NCBI GenBank assembly: GCA_902573725.1
Contig: CACGLE010000003.1
Coordinates: forward strand, 1 to 64,000
Reading direction: 5' to 3'
Source: an uncultured SAR116 cluster alpha proteobacterium
GTDB lineage: Bacteria; Pseudomonadota; Alphaproteobacteria; Puniceispirillales; Puniceispirillaceae
Length of the DNA stretch: 64,000 bases
Below the pieces are notes generated by a model. The model did not search any database. It saw only the letters and a list, made by a program, of their open reading frames with translations, and was not told the DNA's origin. The first letter of the stretch is position 1. Every line of letters begins with the position of its first letter. The translations under genes and the position numbers were made by a program. This document shows positions 29,273 to 38,471 of the stretch, piece after piece.

Positions 29273-30001
29273 TTAAGAAACTACATTATTTTCGCTTAAT
29301 GCTAAAGCATAGCCTGAGCTTCTGACAGTCCTAATAACATTTCCCCAAGATTTGTCATTAGAATGTCTACTTAATGCTTTTCTGAGTCTTCCAATATGGA
29401 CATCGACAGTTCTATCTTCAACAAAGACCCCGTGTCCCCAAGCATTATCTAATAATTGTGCCCTGCTGAAAACCTGACCCGGTCTCTCCATTAATGTTGA
29501 TAAAATATTAAATTCTTTAGGGCCTAAATTAATTTTAATTCCATCTCTTTCAACTAATCTTTTTCCTGGATAAAGTTTCAAATTCCCATGTTCTAATACT
29601 TCACTAACTGTTGAAGGTCGGGTTCTTCTCAAAATAGCTTTAATGCGAGAGATAAGCTCTTTTGGTGAAAACGGTTTAGTAATATAATCATCCGCACCAA
29701 TATCCAGTCCCAAAGTTCGGTCGCCTTCCTCTCCTCTTGCACTAAGCATTATTATTGGAATTTGGCGGGTAGATGCTTGAGAACGTAATTTTCTACAAAC
29801 TTCAACGCCAGATAAAAAAGGCATCATCCAATCTAAAATGATTATATCGGGTAAAATATCTTCAGCAATTTCCACTGCTTTCTCGCCATTATCTGAAGAT
29901 GTTACATTAAAGTTGGCTTGTTTGAGGTTATAGCGTAACAGTTCTAATTGATTAGGTTCGTCATCGACTATAAGCACGTTGATAGTTTGGTAAATTTCCA
30001 T
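29273..30001 (-). CDS. phoB: Phosphate regulon response regulator PhoB
   Basis: 242 residues. The receiver domain has the acidic cluster DDE (about residues 12-14), phospho-acceptor Asp in DIIILDWMMP, Thr/Lys switch residues in MLSARG and YITKPFS. The C-terminal winged-helix DNA-binding domain has FNILSTLMERPGQVFSRAQL and VDVHIGRLRKAL. It binds Pho boxes when phosphorylated by PhoR. A strong Pho box upstream indicates autoregulation. Confidence 0.96.
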   Translation of the reverse strand: MEIYQTINVLIVDDEPNQLELLRYNLKQANFNVTSSDNGEKAVEIAEDILPDIIILDWMMPFLSGVEVCRKLRSQASTRQIPIIMLSARGEEGDRTLGLDIGADDYITKPFSPKELISRIKAILRRTRPSTVSEVLEHGNLKLYPGKRLVERDGIKINLGPKEFNILSTLMERPGQVFSRAQLLDNAWGHGVFVEDRTVDVHIGRLRKALSRHSNDKSWGNVIRTVRSSGYALALSENNVVS

Positions 30002-30037
30002 GGTGTTGTGTCATATATAATTATTACAAATCTATTA

Positions 30038-30069
30038 ATTATAATAGAAATATGACATTGATATGACAA
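30038..30069 (-). promoter_or_regulatory. Pho box and -10 element upstream of phoB
   Basis: On the minus strand TTGTCAT-atca-ATGTCAT (30069-30052) gives two half-sites that each match CTGTCAT except for the first base, with the correct 4-base spacing. A consensus TATAAT follows at 30043-30038, 8 bases after the box. The phoB start is at 30001. This is the clearest regulatory site in the window. Confidence 0.85.
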
Positions 30070-30083
30070 CTTTTAGTAGAAAG

Positions 30084-31187
30084 TTATTCATTGGGTCTTA
30101 AAGCCGACAAAAAAGTATGAAAGTAAGGCAATGAAACTTTGAATGTTGTCTTACCTTTTAGCTCGCTCTCTATATGAAGTTCTCCTCTATGTTTGGAAAT
30201 TATATGTTTGACAATTGCTAATCCTAGACCTGTTCCACCCATTTGACGTGAACGACCTTTATCAACTCTGTAAAAACGTTCCGTTAGTCTTGGTATATGT
30301 TTTGCTTCTATCCCCTCTCCATTATTTACTATGTCTACAATAACTCTACCAAATGGTGCGTCAGTAAGTTTTATTTTTATTGTGGACTCAGAATAACTAT
30401 ATTTGAGAGCATTATCGATTAGATTGTGAAAAACCTCTATTATTTCATCTGACTCTCCCCTAATTATAGGTTCTTCAGTTTTGTTTGCCCTTTGGTCTTG
30501 AAAGTCAATTACGTGTCCTGTTTTCATCGCTCTATTGTTCATTGAGGCTATGACGGAAGATAAAACTGTTTTAATGAATACTTTTCCAGTAGGAGCAATG
30601 TGTTCCTCTACTTCTACCCTTGATAATGACATCAAATCATCTATGAGTCGGGACATTCGTTTTGCTTCGTCTTCCATTATTTTTAAGAAGCGCTCCTTCA
30701 TATTATTTTCGATGTTGGGTGTGTTCTGAAGGGTTTCAATAAATCCCATTAGACTTGTAAGAGGAGACCTTAATTCATGGCTTATGTTTGAAATAAAGTC
30801 ACGACGCATTTTCTCGACATTATGCTGAAGGGTCATGTCCATTAACAAAACAGCAGCTCTATGGTCACTAATTATCATCAAACGCCCTGTAAGTTGATGG
30901 TACTCATTATTTTTTAAGGTTGCTGTGAATTCACCTATTTTATCCTTTTTATTAATACAAACTTGTAATTCGTCTTTTAGCGCATCAGAAATTACCCGCT
31001 CGTATATTAAGGAACCTATCAAATTATCTCCAAGCAGTCGCTTAGCCGCTGTGTTCGCGTCCTTAATTTCATAATTAAGGTCAATTTCTAATAATGCGTC
31101 ATCCATCATTTTTCCCACAAGAAAAAGCGCATTAGTATTAATAATACTATGATTTTTATTTATATCATCTTCAATAAGCTCGTTCAC
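30084..31187 (-). CDS. phoR: Phosphate regulon sensor kinase PhoR
   Basis: 367 residues. A PAS domain (about 25-130) leads into HisKA with the phospho-accepting histidine in FISNISHELRSPLTSLMGF. The HATPase domain follows, with its N box (HNLIDNALKYS) and G boxes (VNNGEGIEAKHI, GGTGLGLAIVKHI). No N-terminal transmembrane helix is visible, unlike E. coli PhoR, so membrane attachment may depend on PhoU/PstB contacts. It lies 82 bases upstream of phoB, on the same strand, and has no Pho box of its own that I can see. Confidence 0.92.
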   Translation of the reverse strand: MNELIEDDINKNHSIINTNALFLVGKMMDDALLEIDLNYEIKDANTAAKRLLGDNLIGSLIYERVISDALKDELQVCINKKDKIGEFTATLKNNEYHQLTGRLMIISDHRAAVLLMDMTLQHNVEKMRRDFISNISHELRSPLTSLMGFIETLQNTPNIENNMKERFLKIMEDEAKRMSRLIDDLMSLSRVEVEEHIAPTGKVFIKTVLSSVIASMNNRAMKTGHVIDFQDQRANKTEEPIIRGESDEIIEVFHNLIDNALKYSYSESTIKIKLTDAPFGRVIVDIVNNGEGIEAKHIPRLTERFYRVDKGRSRQMGGTGLGLAIVKHIISKHRGELHIESELKGKTTFKVSLPYFHTFLSALRPNE

Positions 31188-31310
31188 AACAATGCCTTAC
31201 GGTAATGAGTCGTATAAAATAAGAAAATTTCTTAAATAATCTTACTCTTGTTTTTCTCTCTTTTATAAATGTTTCTATCTTCTCTTTAATTTGTGTTTTA
31301 CCCTTATGCA

Positions 31311-32225
31311 ATGAAATTGATTTATCGTTATATTTACTCTAGCGCCCCTGCAATGCTTATACTTGCGACATTGGGTTGGGGAAGCAACACTATTGCAGGC
31401 AGACTAGCAGTTGATGAAATTAATCCAATGACGCTGATTTTTCTCAGGTGGGGTATTGTTGTTGTTCTTATCTGGTCGACGAGCAGTAAAGAGATTATTG
31501 CTAATTGGAATTTAGTTAGCCAAAAACTAAGATGGATTTTTTTTATGGGCGCTTTTGGCTTGAGTTCATTTAATGCGCTATTTTATTTGGCAGCACATTC
31601 CACTACTGCTATCAATTTAGGCATAATCCAGAGTATTATGCCAGCTATGATTTTAGTAGGTTCATTCTTCTTATTTGGATCTCGAGTAAATATTATCCAA
31701 ATAATCGGAGTGGTATTAACTTTTGTTGGATGCGCAATTGTTGTTACAAAAGGTTCAATTAATCACCTTCTTTTATTAACATTCAACAATGGTGATTTGC
31801 TAATGCTTTTAGCCTGTTTGTTTTATGCAGGATATTCACTTGGTTTAAAAAATAGACCAAATGTTTCTGGGCTAGTGATGATGGGGTATTTTTCGATTGC
31901 GGCGTTCTCAATGACAATACCATTAGTTTTAATAGAAACATTTATTTATGGATTTCAGGAACCTACTGTTAAAGGATGGTATGTCGTTCTATATATAGCT
32001 ATCGTTCCTTCCTTTTTGTCTCAGATTTTTTTTATGAGGGGGGTTGATCTAATAGGTCCTAGTTCTGCAGGTCTTTATGCAAACCTAGTTCCAATCTTTT
32101 CTGCAGTTATGGCGGTTATAATATTAGATGAGACTTTCAGCTTTTATCATCTTATAGCAATGGTTATTGTTTTTAGTGGTATTTACTTATTTGAGCATCA
32201 TAAAAATACTATATCAAAATCATAA
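31311..32225 (+). CDS. DMT/EamA family transporter
   Basis: 304 residues from the ATG at 31311 (a GTG at 31293 would add six). Ten hydrophobic segments form two EamA repeats. The first starts at ILATLGWGSNTIAGRLAVDE with the family W-G-S/A-N motif. The second ends with GPSSAGLYANLVPIFSAVMA and ILDETFSFYHLIAM. These are drug/metabolite exporters; the substrate is unknown. It is divergent from phoR and sits 49 bases upstream of the M24 peptidase. Confidence 0.9.
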   Translation: MKLIYRYIYSSAPAMLILATLGWGSNTIAGRLAVDEINPMTLIFLRWGIVVVLIWSTSSKEIIANWNLVSQKLRWIFFMGAFGLSSFNALFYLAAHSTTAINLGIIQSIMPAMILVGSFFLFGSRVNIIQIIGVVLTFVGCAIVVTKGSINHLLLLTFNNGDLLMLLACLFYAGYSLGLKNRPNVSGLVMMGYFSIAAFSMTIPLVLIETFIYGFQEPTVKGWYVVLYIAIVPSFLSQIFFMRGVDLIGPSSAGLYANLVPIFSAVMAVIILDETFSFYHLIAMVIVFSGIYLFEHHKNTISKS

Positions 32226-32274
32226 AAAGACTTACCACTCTGTAATACGCTTAGTGTCTTAAGGAAAATTCTAT

Positions 32275-33516
32275 ATGGCTAATTTAGACAGGATTAGAGC
32301 AGAGAAATTAATGTTGGAAATGGGTGTGGAAGCATTAATTCTTCTTTCCCCAGAAAGCTTTGTTTATGCCACTGGGGTAAATGCAGGCGTTGCAACAATG
32401 TGGCGCAGGTCAGGCGCTGTAGCTGTTTTAATTCCTAGGGACCACACAATTGCTGAAACTGCTATTGTAAGCGATTTATTTGTGGAAAATTTTCGGGCTC
32501 TTAGTCACATAAAAGATGTGAGAGAGAGCCCAATTTGGGTTGAGACATCAAATCTTACAATGGAAGATAAAAGTAAAAGCGCGAAGGAACAAATTGCCTC
32601 TTTTGCAGTTGCTCAGAGTAGGCCTCAAGAATTCAATCGCCCTACCACATTTGAGCCACAAATTTGTTATCAGCATTTACGGGATGTAATTTTTGAGCAT
32701 GGTCTAGCTGATTCCCGAATTGGGTATGAGGCTTCAGCTATATCTGTATCTGAGTATCCAGAAATGAAAACTATACTTAAGAAGATAGAACTGGTAGAGG
32801 CGGATAATATGATTAACACGCTCAAAATGGTCAAAAATGAAACAGAAATAGAGCACCTCAAACTAGCTTCTAAGATTGCAGAGAGTGGAATGATCGCAAT
32901 AAGAGATTCGATACAAGAGGGTATTTCAAGAGATGAATTAGCAATGATCTGGAAAGAGAAAATATACGGTCATTCTAAGAGTGCCGCATTGAATGGTTCA
33001 TGGGAATATATTTCTGTTGGGGATAACCCGTGGGGAGGAAATGCCAGAGTGAAAGAGGGGGATTTAATAAAAGTTGATGTTGGATGTCTTGTTGATGGTT
33101 ATAGTTCAGATGGAGCTCGCACCTTTGTATTTGGGGAACCAAATAATACAAAATTAGAAATATACGATGCCTTGCTTTCAGGTTTTCAAGCAGAATGTAG
33201 CCAGTTGCATCCAGGAAAACAATTAAAAGATATTTATTGGGCTGCACTATCGGCCATAAGAGCCCGCGGCTTTAGCTCTTACACGAGGGGACACTTTGGG
33301 CATGGGCTTGGTAACGGCTTAGGAAGTGAGCAGTGGCCATTTATCTCAGCAGATGCAGAAACAAGATTAGAGCCTGGCATGGTCATGGCATTTGAATGCC
33401 CTTGGTATATAGATGGCTTAGGGGCTATGATCATTGAAAATCAATTTCTTGTTTCTGATACTGGATACGAAATGATGAACTCACTTCCGATACAACTTCA
33501 GTCGATAAAAAGATAA
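32275..33516 (+). CDS. M24 family metallopeptidase (Xaa-Pro peptidase/creatinase type)
   Basis: 413 residues. The creatinase-like N-domain (1-175) precedes the pita-bread catalytic domain. The five metal ligands are present: Asp in KVDVGCLVDG, Asp in SSDGARTFVF, His in GHFGHGLGNG, Glu in AFECPWY and Glu in AMIIENQFLV. It probably cleaves an X-Pro or similar amide bond. AAGGAAA before the ATG supports the start. It is convergent with the TRAP transporter, which may supply its substrate; that link is inference. Confidence 0.9.
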   Translation: MANLDRIRAEKLMLEMGVEALILLSPESFVYATGVNAGVATMWRRSGAVAVLIPRDHTIAETAIVSDLFVENFRALSHIKDVRESPIWVETSNLTMEDKSKSAKEQIASFAVAQSRPQEFNRPTTFEPQICYQHLRDVIFEHGLADSRIGYEASAISVSEYPEMKTILKKIELVEADNMINTLKMVKNETEIEHLKLASKIAESGMIAIRDSIQEGISRDELAMIWKEKIYGHSKSAALNGSWEYISVGDNPWGGNARVKEGDLIKVDVGCLVDGYSSDGARTFVFGEPNNTKLEIYDALLSGFQAECSQLHPGKQLKDIYWAALSAIRARGFSSYTRGHFGHGLGNGLGSEQWPFISADAETRLEPGMVMAFECPWYIDGLGAMIIENQFLVSDTGYEMMNSLPIQLQSIKR

Positions 33517-33520
33517 ATCA

Positions 33521-34816
33521 CTACATTAGTCTGGAAGGTAAAAATAAGGCAATTTCTGGTGCCAGAGTGAGTATGCCAATACCAAGAAGTAGTATAAGCC
33601 AGTAAGGCATTGTGGCCAGGGCGGTTTCTCCCAGAGACACCTTCTCCTTCGTAACAGATACAAGAACAGATAAGTTTAGACCTACTGGCGGTGTTACCTG
33701 CCCAATTTCAATCATTATTGTTACGATAACACCAAGCCAGATTGGGTCATATCCTAGTCCTATCATAAGAGGCAATAGTATGGGGAGGGTCATAATCATC
33801 AATGAAAGTCCATCAAAAAAACAACCTAATATTAAATAAACAAGAATTACAGTAATTAAAACTGCAATTGGACCGAGGTTTGTTTCTCTAACTGTTTCTA
33901 ATATAGATTGAGGAATTCCGAGTAAACTGACTGCTTGGGCAAGGATGGTCGCGCCAATAACAACAAACATGATCGAAGCATAAAGTAATGTTGCAGAGAA
34001 AATAGCTTCAACTAGTTTTCTAAATGTTAATGAACCCCATAGCTTTCCGAGAATGATAGTTGCTATGACACCAACGCCAGCTGCCTCCGTCGGCGTTGCA
34101 ATACCAAAAGTAATGCTTCCCATGATTGCAAAAACAACAATTAAAAATGGCCATATACTAAGAATATCAATAATGATTTTGGTGAATTTAAATACTGTGT
34201 CGTTAGTAGGCGCAAGAGGCGGTTGGCGCATACATTTAAAATAAATATAAATCATAAACATTATGGCAAATAGAACACCTGGAATTATTCCGGCTAAAAA
34301 GAGCTGTCCAATAGATGTTTCTGTTAGTGCCCCATAAATTAAAAGCGACAGGCTAGGTGGAATCAAAAGACCGAGTGTTCCACCACCAGCAAGTGAACCC
34401 ACAACCATTTTCTTGTCATATCCTCTTTCAGTCATTTCTGGATAAGCGACCGAGCCTACTGCCGCTGCTGTAGATAAACTTGAACCACTCACTGCTCCGA
34501 ACAACGTACAAACCGCTATATTTGTGTGCAAAAGCCCTCCAGGTATATTTTGGAACAAAGGAGATAAAGCAACATAAATTTTTTTGCTGACTTCACTTCG
34601 GAGCATAATTTCTCCTAGAATTATGAACAATGGAATAGCACTCAGAGTGAAGGAATTGAGAACATTCCAAACAGCATCCACTGCAACAAATGTGATTCCA
34701 CCAGCAACAAAATGGAGAAGTATTAGGCCTGTTAGACCAAGAGAGGCCCCCAAAGCCAAGCCGCTCCCTGCCAGTAGTGATAAACCACCAGTTAAAATTA
34801 CCCAAAAAGATGTCAT
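33521..34816 (-). CDS. TRAP transporter large permease (DctM type)
   Basis: 431 residues with about 12 hydrophobic segments. Family motifs: LFGAVSGSSLSTAAAVGSVA, GTLGLLIPPSLSLLIYG, TPTEAAGVGV and EIGQVTPPVGLNLSVL. It uses the sodium gradient to move a solute captured by the periplasmic DctP protein. Its ATG overlaps the stop of the small permease by four bases (ATGA), so the two are translationally coupled. Confidence 0.95.
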   Translation of the reverse strand: MTSFWVILTGGLSLLAGSGLALGASLGLTGLILLHFVAGGITFVAVDAVWNVLNSFTLSAIPLFIILGEIMLRSEVSKKIYVALSPLFQNIPGGLLHTNIAVCTLFGAVSGSSLSTAAAVGSVAYPEMTERGYDKKMVVGSLAGGGTLGLLIPPSLSLLIYGALTETSIGQLFLAGIIPGVLFAIMFMIYIYFKCMRQPPLAPTNDTVFKFTKIIIDILSIWPFLIVVFAIMGSITFGIATPTEAAGVGVIATIILGKLWGSLTFRKLVEAIFSATLLYASIMFVVIGATILAQAVSLLGIPQSILETVRETNLGPIAVLITVILVYLILGCFFDGLSLMIMTLPILLPLMIGLGYDPIWLGVIVTIMIEIGQVTPPVGLNLSVLVSVTKEKVSLGETALATMPYWLILLLGIGILTLAPEIALFLPSRLM

Positions 34817-35337
34817 TTGATTTTCTCAGTATTACCCAAAATACCTCTGATAAAAAATGCAACAATGGTTAGAGCCATTGAAATTGGTAGAATCAACATC
34901 CAAGGGTACATTAATAGTCGTCCCACCTCTGTTTTTATTTGTCTGTCGAAGGCAAACTGGAACCAAGGAACACACAAATAAAAAAACCAGAAACAGAAGC
35001 CGCATCCAAACAAGCAAGCTAGGGCGTTCACCCATATTTTAAGCCTCTCTGGCAGATAAGATAGGACTATTAAAACACGCACGTGTTTTGCTTTTAAGGT
35101 TATTATTGGTAAAGCAAGAAAAAAGGAGGCTGTCATCAAAAGCCCAACTAACTCTTCAGTGAAACGAAATGGTGCATACGCCAGATATCGCATCGTCACG
35201 CTAGCACCTATAAGTGCGATTATCATAATGCTAGCTAAAGAGGCCAAAATAGCCATTGCGTAAAAGATAGGAGTTACAAACATTTCAGTTGTTTTGCAAA
35301 CTACAAAGAGTTTTTTTTGAAATGTTTGTTCTCCCAA
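34813..35337 (-). CDS. TRAP transporter small permease (DctQ type)
   Basis: 174 residues with four hydrophobic segments. The conserved RYLAYAPFRFTEELVGLLMT and TLKAKHVRVLIVLSYLPER stretches mark DctQ proteins, which form the membrane complex with DctM. It lies 30 bases after the binding-protein gene and overlaps dctM. Confidence 0.92.
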   Translation of the reverse strand: MGEQTFQKKLFVVCKTTEMFVTPIFYAMAILASLASIMIIALIGASVTMRYLAYAPFRFTEELVGLLMTASFFLALPIITLKAKHVRVLIVLSYLPERLKIWVNALACLFGCGFCFWFFYLCVPWFQFAFDRQIKTEVGRLLMYPWMLILPISMALTIVAFFIRGILGNTEKIK

Positions 35338-35367
35338 ATTATTACTCCACTAATAGTAACGCTCTGC

Positions 35368-36378
35368 TTAACGTCCAAGAACGTCCAATATACGTTGACG
35401 ATACTCTGGAGCTTTTCCGCCTGCATCAGATGCCATTGCCTTCCAGGTTTCTGATGCTGCAGATAAAAATTCACTTCTATCCTCTTCTGAAAAATCGGCT
35501 AAAAATTCAATTCCTTGATCGGAAAGTTTCTTTCTTGCATCATTTTCTTTTTGGTCAGCCTGTGAATATTCATTTGTTCTAGCCCAGACATTATTAGCAG
35601 CAGTGGTTACAGCATTTCTTTCAGTATCAGAAAGTGCGTTCCAAGCGTCTTTCGATGCGCCCAATACATACGGAACTCCTGCTACAGGGTATAAGTATGA
35701 TGCATATTTTGTTACTTCTTGTAATGAAATAGTATGCGCGAAGAGCGCTGGATAAACCGCACAGTCTACAACACCAGTCTGTAATGCTACATATAGGTCA
35801 TTTTGACCGACGATTTGGGCAGAAACTCCTAATTTTGTAAAAGTTTCAACCTGATCATTACTCCATACACGCAGTTTTCGAGTCTTAAGATCCGCCAGGC
35901 TGCGAACAGGTTTTTCACGACAAAAGATAGATGCTTTTAGAATTGGTAATGCCATAAATCCTGTTGGGACTATGTCAAGTTCAGTAAGCACTTCTTTATA
36001 AATCTCTTGTATCTCCGGTAAGGCTGTTATTAATTCCTCTGAACTTCCGACGGAACCTTGAATCATAACAGCATTTAATGCAGGAACATCGCGACCAAGG
36101 TAATTGGCCCATACAAGTCCCATTTCAACTGCACCCTGAGGCAACCAACGCGCTACATCGTTATCTTTCAGGTTTAATGACCCACCATGAAACACATCTA
36201 TTTTTAAGCTCCCGTTTGTTAAATCGGACACTTCGGCAGCAAAGGCCTCTAGTTGTTTCGACTCACCACGTCCCTCAGGTAAGCCATTATTAAATTTCCA
36301 TTGGCTCGCTCCAACCACGCTGGTGCTAAGGCCTAATGCTAAAAGGCTGATAAATGAAATATAAAGTTTCTTAAGCAA
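35368..36378 (-). CDS. TRAP transporter substrate-binding protein (DctP type)
   Basis: 336 residues starting at a TTG codon, supported by a strong GGAG six bases upstream. Sec signal peptide about 1-24 (ending VVGA). The substrate-binding arginine region of DctP is [17 protein letters not shown], and [16 protein letters not shown] is also characteristic. DctP proteins usually bind carboxylates through this arginine. It is the first gene of the DctPQM operon. The 263-base gap upstream (36379-36641) is AT-rich and contains the promoter; I see nothing else there. Confidence 0.93.
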   Translation of the reverse strand: MLKKLYISFISLLALGLSTSVVGASQWKFNNGLPEGRGESKQLEAFAAEVSDLTNGSLKIDVFHGGSLNLKDNDVARWLPQGAVEMGLVWANYLGRDVPALNAVMIQGSVGSSEELITALPEIQEIYKEVLTELDIVPTGFMALPILKASIFCREKPVRSLADLKTRKLRVWSNDQVETFTKLGVSAQIVGQNDLYVALQTGVVDCAVYPALFAHTISLQEVTKYASYLYPVAGVPYVLGASKDAWNALSDTERNAVTTAANNVWARTNEYSQADQKENDARKKLSDQGIEFLADFSEEDRSEFLSAASETWKAMASDAGGKAPEYRQRILDVLGR

Positions 36379-36641
36379 TTTTTTCTCCGTAAAGTATATT
36401 TTTGAGATTTATACAATTTTATTTTTATTTCGGGCATAAAATAAGTTATGTGAAAATAAATTTTTTAAATTCTTTTTTTATTTTAAAATAAAATTCCTTC
36501 ATTTGATATGCAAGCAGGCTAATTGCCTCCAAATTTGAAGCTTTTAATTAATGAGTATTTGATAAAATTTTCTAAACACAGGAAATGGTTTTAAGGTACT
36601 AAAGTGTATTTTAAGTTTTGAAAAACCTCTCACCTAGGAAA

Positions 36642-37046
36642 TTATACTTTTTCTTCCTTAAAATGTTTATCTGCAATCCAATTGATTAAGTTGATTTCTT
36701 GTTTTTCGTGAAGAGAGACATAAGTAAAAATCATATTTGTTACATTAGTGACTAATTCTTTAGGATAAGGCAAATATGTAAGTTCTTGCCTTCCAAAAGA
36801 GGGACTTGCCGTCCCAAGTTGCCAATTTGTCTCAATCCTTGTATTTACAAGTTTGAGCGTTGGACCTCCCGTTTTAGACTCTATTTCATTTGGAAAATCA
36901 GATAGTTTTAAATAGGCCATTTTATCATTTGATTGCGTGAATCCATCTATAAATTCAGTTGATAATAGCAATATATCTTTCTTTATATCATTCTCAGACA
37001 TGTGAGAATGCAAGAACCCATCATGCATATGGATATTTGATAACAT
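36642..37046 (-). CDS. Unknown protein with His-rich N-terminus, partner of the ureohydrolase
   Basis: 134 residues that I do not recognise. The first 16 residues, MLSNIHMHDGFLHSHM, hold four histidines in H-x-H pairs (6, 8, 13, 15). The remainder is a soluble domain with no cysteine, no signal peptide and a conserved-looking core (RQELTYLPYPKELVTNV). It starts 21 bases after the ureohydrolase stop with its own GGA ribosome binding site, so it is co-transcribed. Metal delivery to the ureohydrolase is one possible role, but this is speculation from the histidines and position. Confidence 0.75.
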   Translation of the reverse strand: MLSNIHMHDGFLHSHMSENDIKKDILLLSTEFIDGFTQSNDKMAYLKLSDFPNEIESKTGGPTLKLVNTRIETNWQLGTASPSFGRQELTYLPYPKELVTNVTNMIFTYVSLHEKQEINLINWIADKHFKEEKV

Positions 37047-37067
37047 TTTGAATATTCCTTATATGTC

Positions 37068-38300
37068 TCAATCGATATTAGACCACCTGGTTCCTTCAAA
37101 CTCTCCAGCAGGAATTTCAACAGGTTTATCAATATGTTTACGATGCTTGCCGAGGCTCCCAGAAACGGTCATTGCTCCAAGAACCTCAACGATAACTCGG
37201 GTACCCATAAGGGCGGTGATTTCAGATTGGTCATATGGCGGTGACACCTCTACTAATTCCATTCCACAAATACCTTCAGCTGCGACACCAGCAACAAGTT
37301 GCAATGCCTCTCGTGGGAGAAAACCTCCAGGCTCAGGCCAACCTGTACCAGGAACAAATCCGCAGTCTATGCTATCAATGTCAAACGACATATATACCAT
37401 GTCCGTATCTTTCCAGGCCAGTTCAAGAGCTATTTCTATAGTTTTCTCAATACCTAATTTTTCCACATCACTCATGGTTAAAATATTAGTATTACGCTCT
37501 CTTGCAACTTCCACTGCCTCCCTTGGTACCTGCCAACCACCAATTCCTACTTGAACCAGGTTTTCTGGTTTAACATTATCTAAATTTGTTGCGTGAAACC
37601 AAGGGGTTGTATGCATACGCTCATCGAGGTCTTTTTCCTGGATATCAGCATGTCGGTCAAAGTGAATTATTCCAATCCTCTTCGATGTGCATTCTGCAAT
37701 GCCTCGAACAGTTGGAAATCCGATTGAGTGGTCCCCTCCAAGGATAATTGGAAGTGAACCACTTGAAAAAACGTGAGAGCAAGCCCGCGAAATTTGGTCA
37801 AAAGTTTTCTCTATATTTGCAGGTATCGTAAAAATATCTCCTGCATCACATAATGTCATCTGCTCTCGGAGATCTACTGCCATTTCATAGTTATATGGGG
37901 TATACAAAGCAGAAATTTTTCGAATTCCTTGAGGGCCAAATCTCGTACCTGGTCGGTAGGTGGTTCCTCCATCGAAAGGCGCGCCAAGTATTGTAGCATC
38001 ATAGTTTTTTACATCATTTACATTTTCGGCATATGGCGCTTTCAAAAAGGTATTTATTCCAGCGAAATGTGGTAATTCTCCTCGAGAGAAAGTCGGGATA
38101 CTTTTATCTTCAATGCTGTCTGCACCAGTTAGACCCATCTTCAAAGCCCATGATTTTTCTTCATCAAGCCTATTTTTGGGAATTTTTCCTTCTTCTTTTG
38201 CAGATTTCCATCCTTGAAGTTCATCTAAATTGGGGTGATGAAACCTTTTTTCAATTTTGCTTTTAAAATCCAAAACTCTTCTTATATCGTCACTCGACAT
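37068..38300 (-). CDS. Ureohydrolase, guanidine-hydrolase-like (agmatinase family)
   Basis: 410 residues, about 100 longer than typical agmatinases because of an N-terminal extension (about 1-95). The binuclear metal ligands are complete: H191 in GGDHSIG, D215/H217/D219 in FDRHADIQ, and D307/D309 in SFDIDSIDCG. DRHAD replaces the usual DAHxD, and DCGFVPGTGWPEPGG replaces the usual DPxxxPGTG. With MHTTPWFHATN and VGIGGWQVPR, this pattern matches what I recall of the nickel-dependent guanidine hydrolase (GdmH) branch, which makes urea and ammonia from guanidine. Agmatine or another guanidino compound remains possible. GGAAG supports the start. Confidence 0.88.
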   Translation of the reverse strand: MSSDDIRRVLDFKSKIEKRFHHPNLDELQGWKSAKEEGKIPKNRLDEEKSWALKMGLTGADSIEDKSIPTFSRGELPHFAGINTFLKAPYAENVNDVKNYDATILGAPFDGGTTYRPGTRFGPQGIRKISALYTPYNYEMAVDLREQMTLCDAGDIFTIPANIEKTFDQISRACSHVFSSGSLPIILGGDHSIGFPTVRGIAECTSKRIGIIHFDRHADIQEKDLDERMHTTPWFHATNLDNVKPENLVQVGIGGWQVPREAVEVARERNTNILTMSDVEKLGIEKTIEIALELAWKDTDMVYMSFDIDSIDCGFVPGTGWPEPGGFLPREALQLVAGVAAEGICGMELVEVSPPYDQSEITALMGTRVIVEVLGAMTVSGSLGKHRKHIDKPVEIPAGEFEGTRWSNID

Positions 38301-38360
38301 TAAAACTTCCTTTCAAAAAACCAGACACCAATTTATATTACAAATTGATACCCAACATCG

Positions 38361-38380
38361 ATGTTTTTTTTGCATCACAC
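38361..38380 (+). promoter_or_regulatory. Conserved 20-bp motif, copy 1 (ureohydrolase/amidase divergent promoter)
   Basis: ATGTTTTTTT-T-GCATCACAC lies 61-80 bases before the ureohydrolase start and 92-111 bases before the amidase start. A second copy with one difference lies 19.7 kb away, upstream of the PotD-like gene. The first bases also belong to a perfect 12-bp palindrome AACATCGATGTT (38354-38365). It is probably a transcription-factor site controlling both divergent units; the factor is unknown, and the GntR gene at 50284 is a candidate. Confidence 0.6.
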
Positions 38381-38471
38381 TGGTTTAAAATTAGCACATG
38401 ACTCATTCAAAAAAAAAGGCTAACTTTGATCGCACAATAATGTCAACAGTCAACATAATATCATAGGCGCT

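Noticed and set aside
36510-36526. Hairpin AGGC-TAATT-GCCT upstream of the TRAP binding protein
   Set aside because: A 4-bp stem in AT-rich DNA with no T run; too weak to call.
38301-38471. Guanidine riboswitch upstream of the ureohydrolase or amidase
   Set aside because: I looked for the paired ACGR hairpins of mini-ykkC and the ykkC-type core and saw neither; only the 20-bp motif and a 12-bp palindrome are present.
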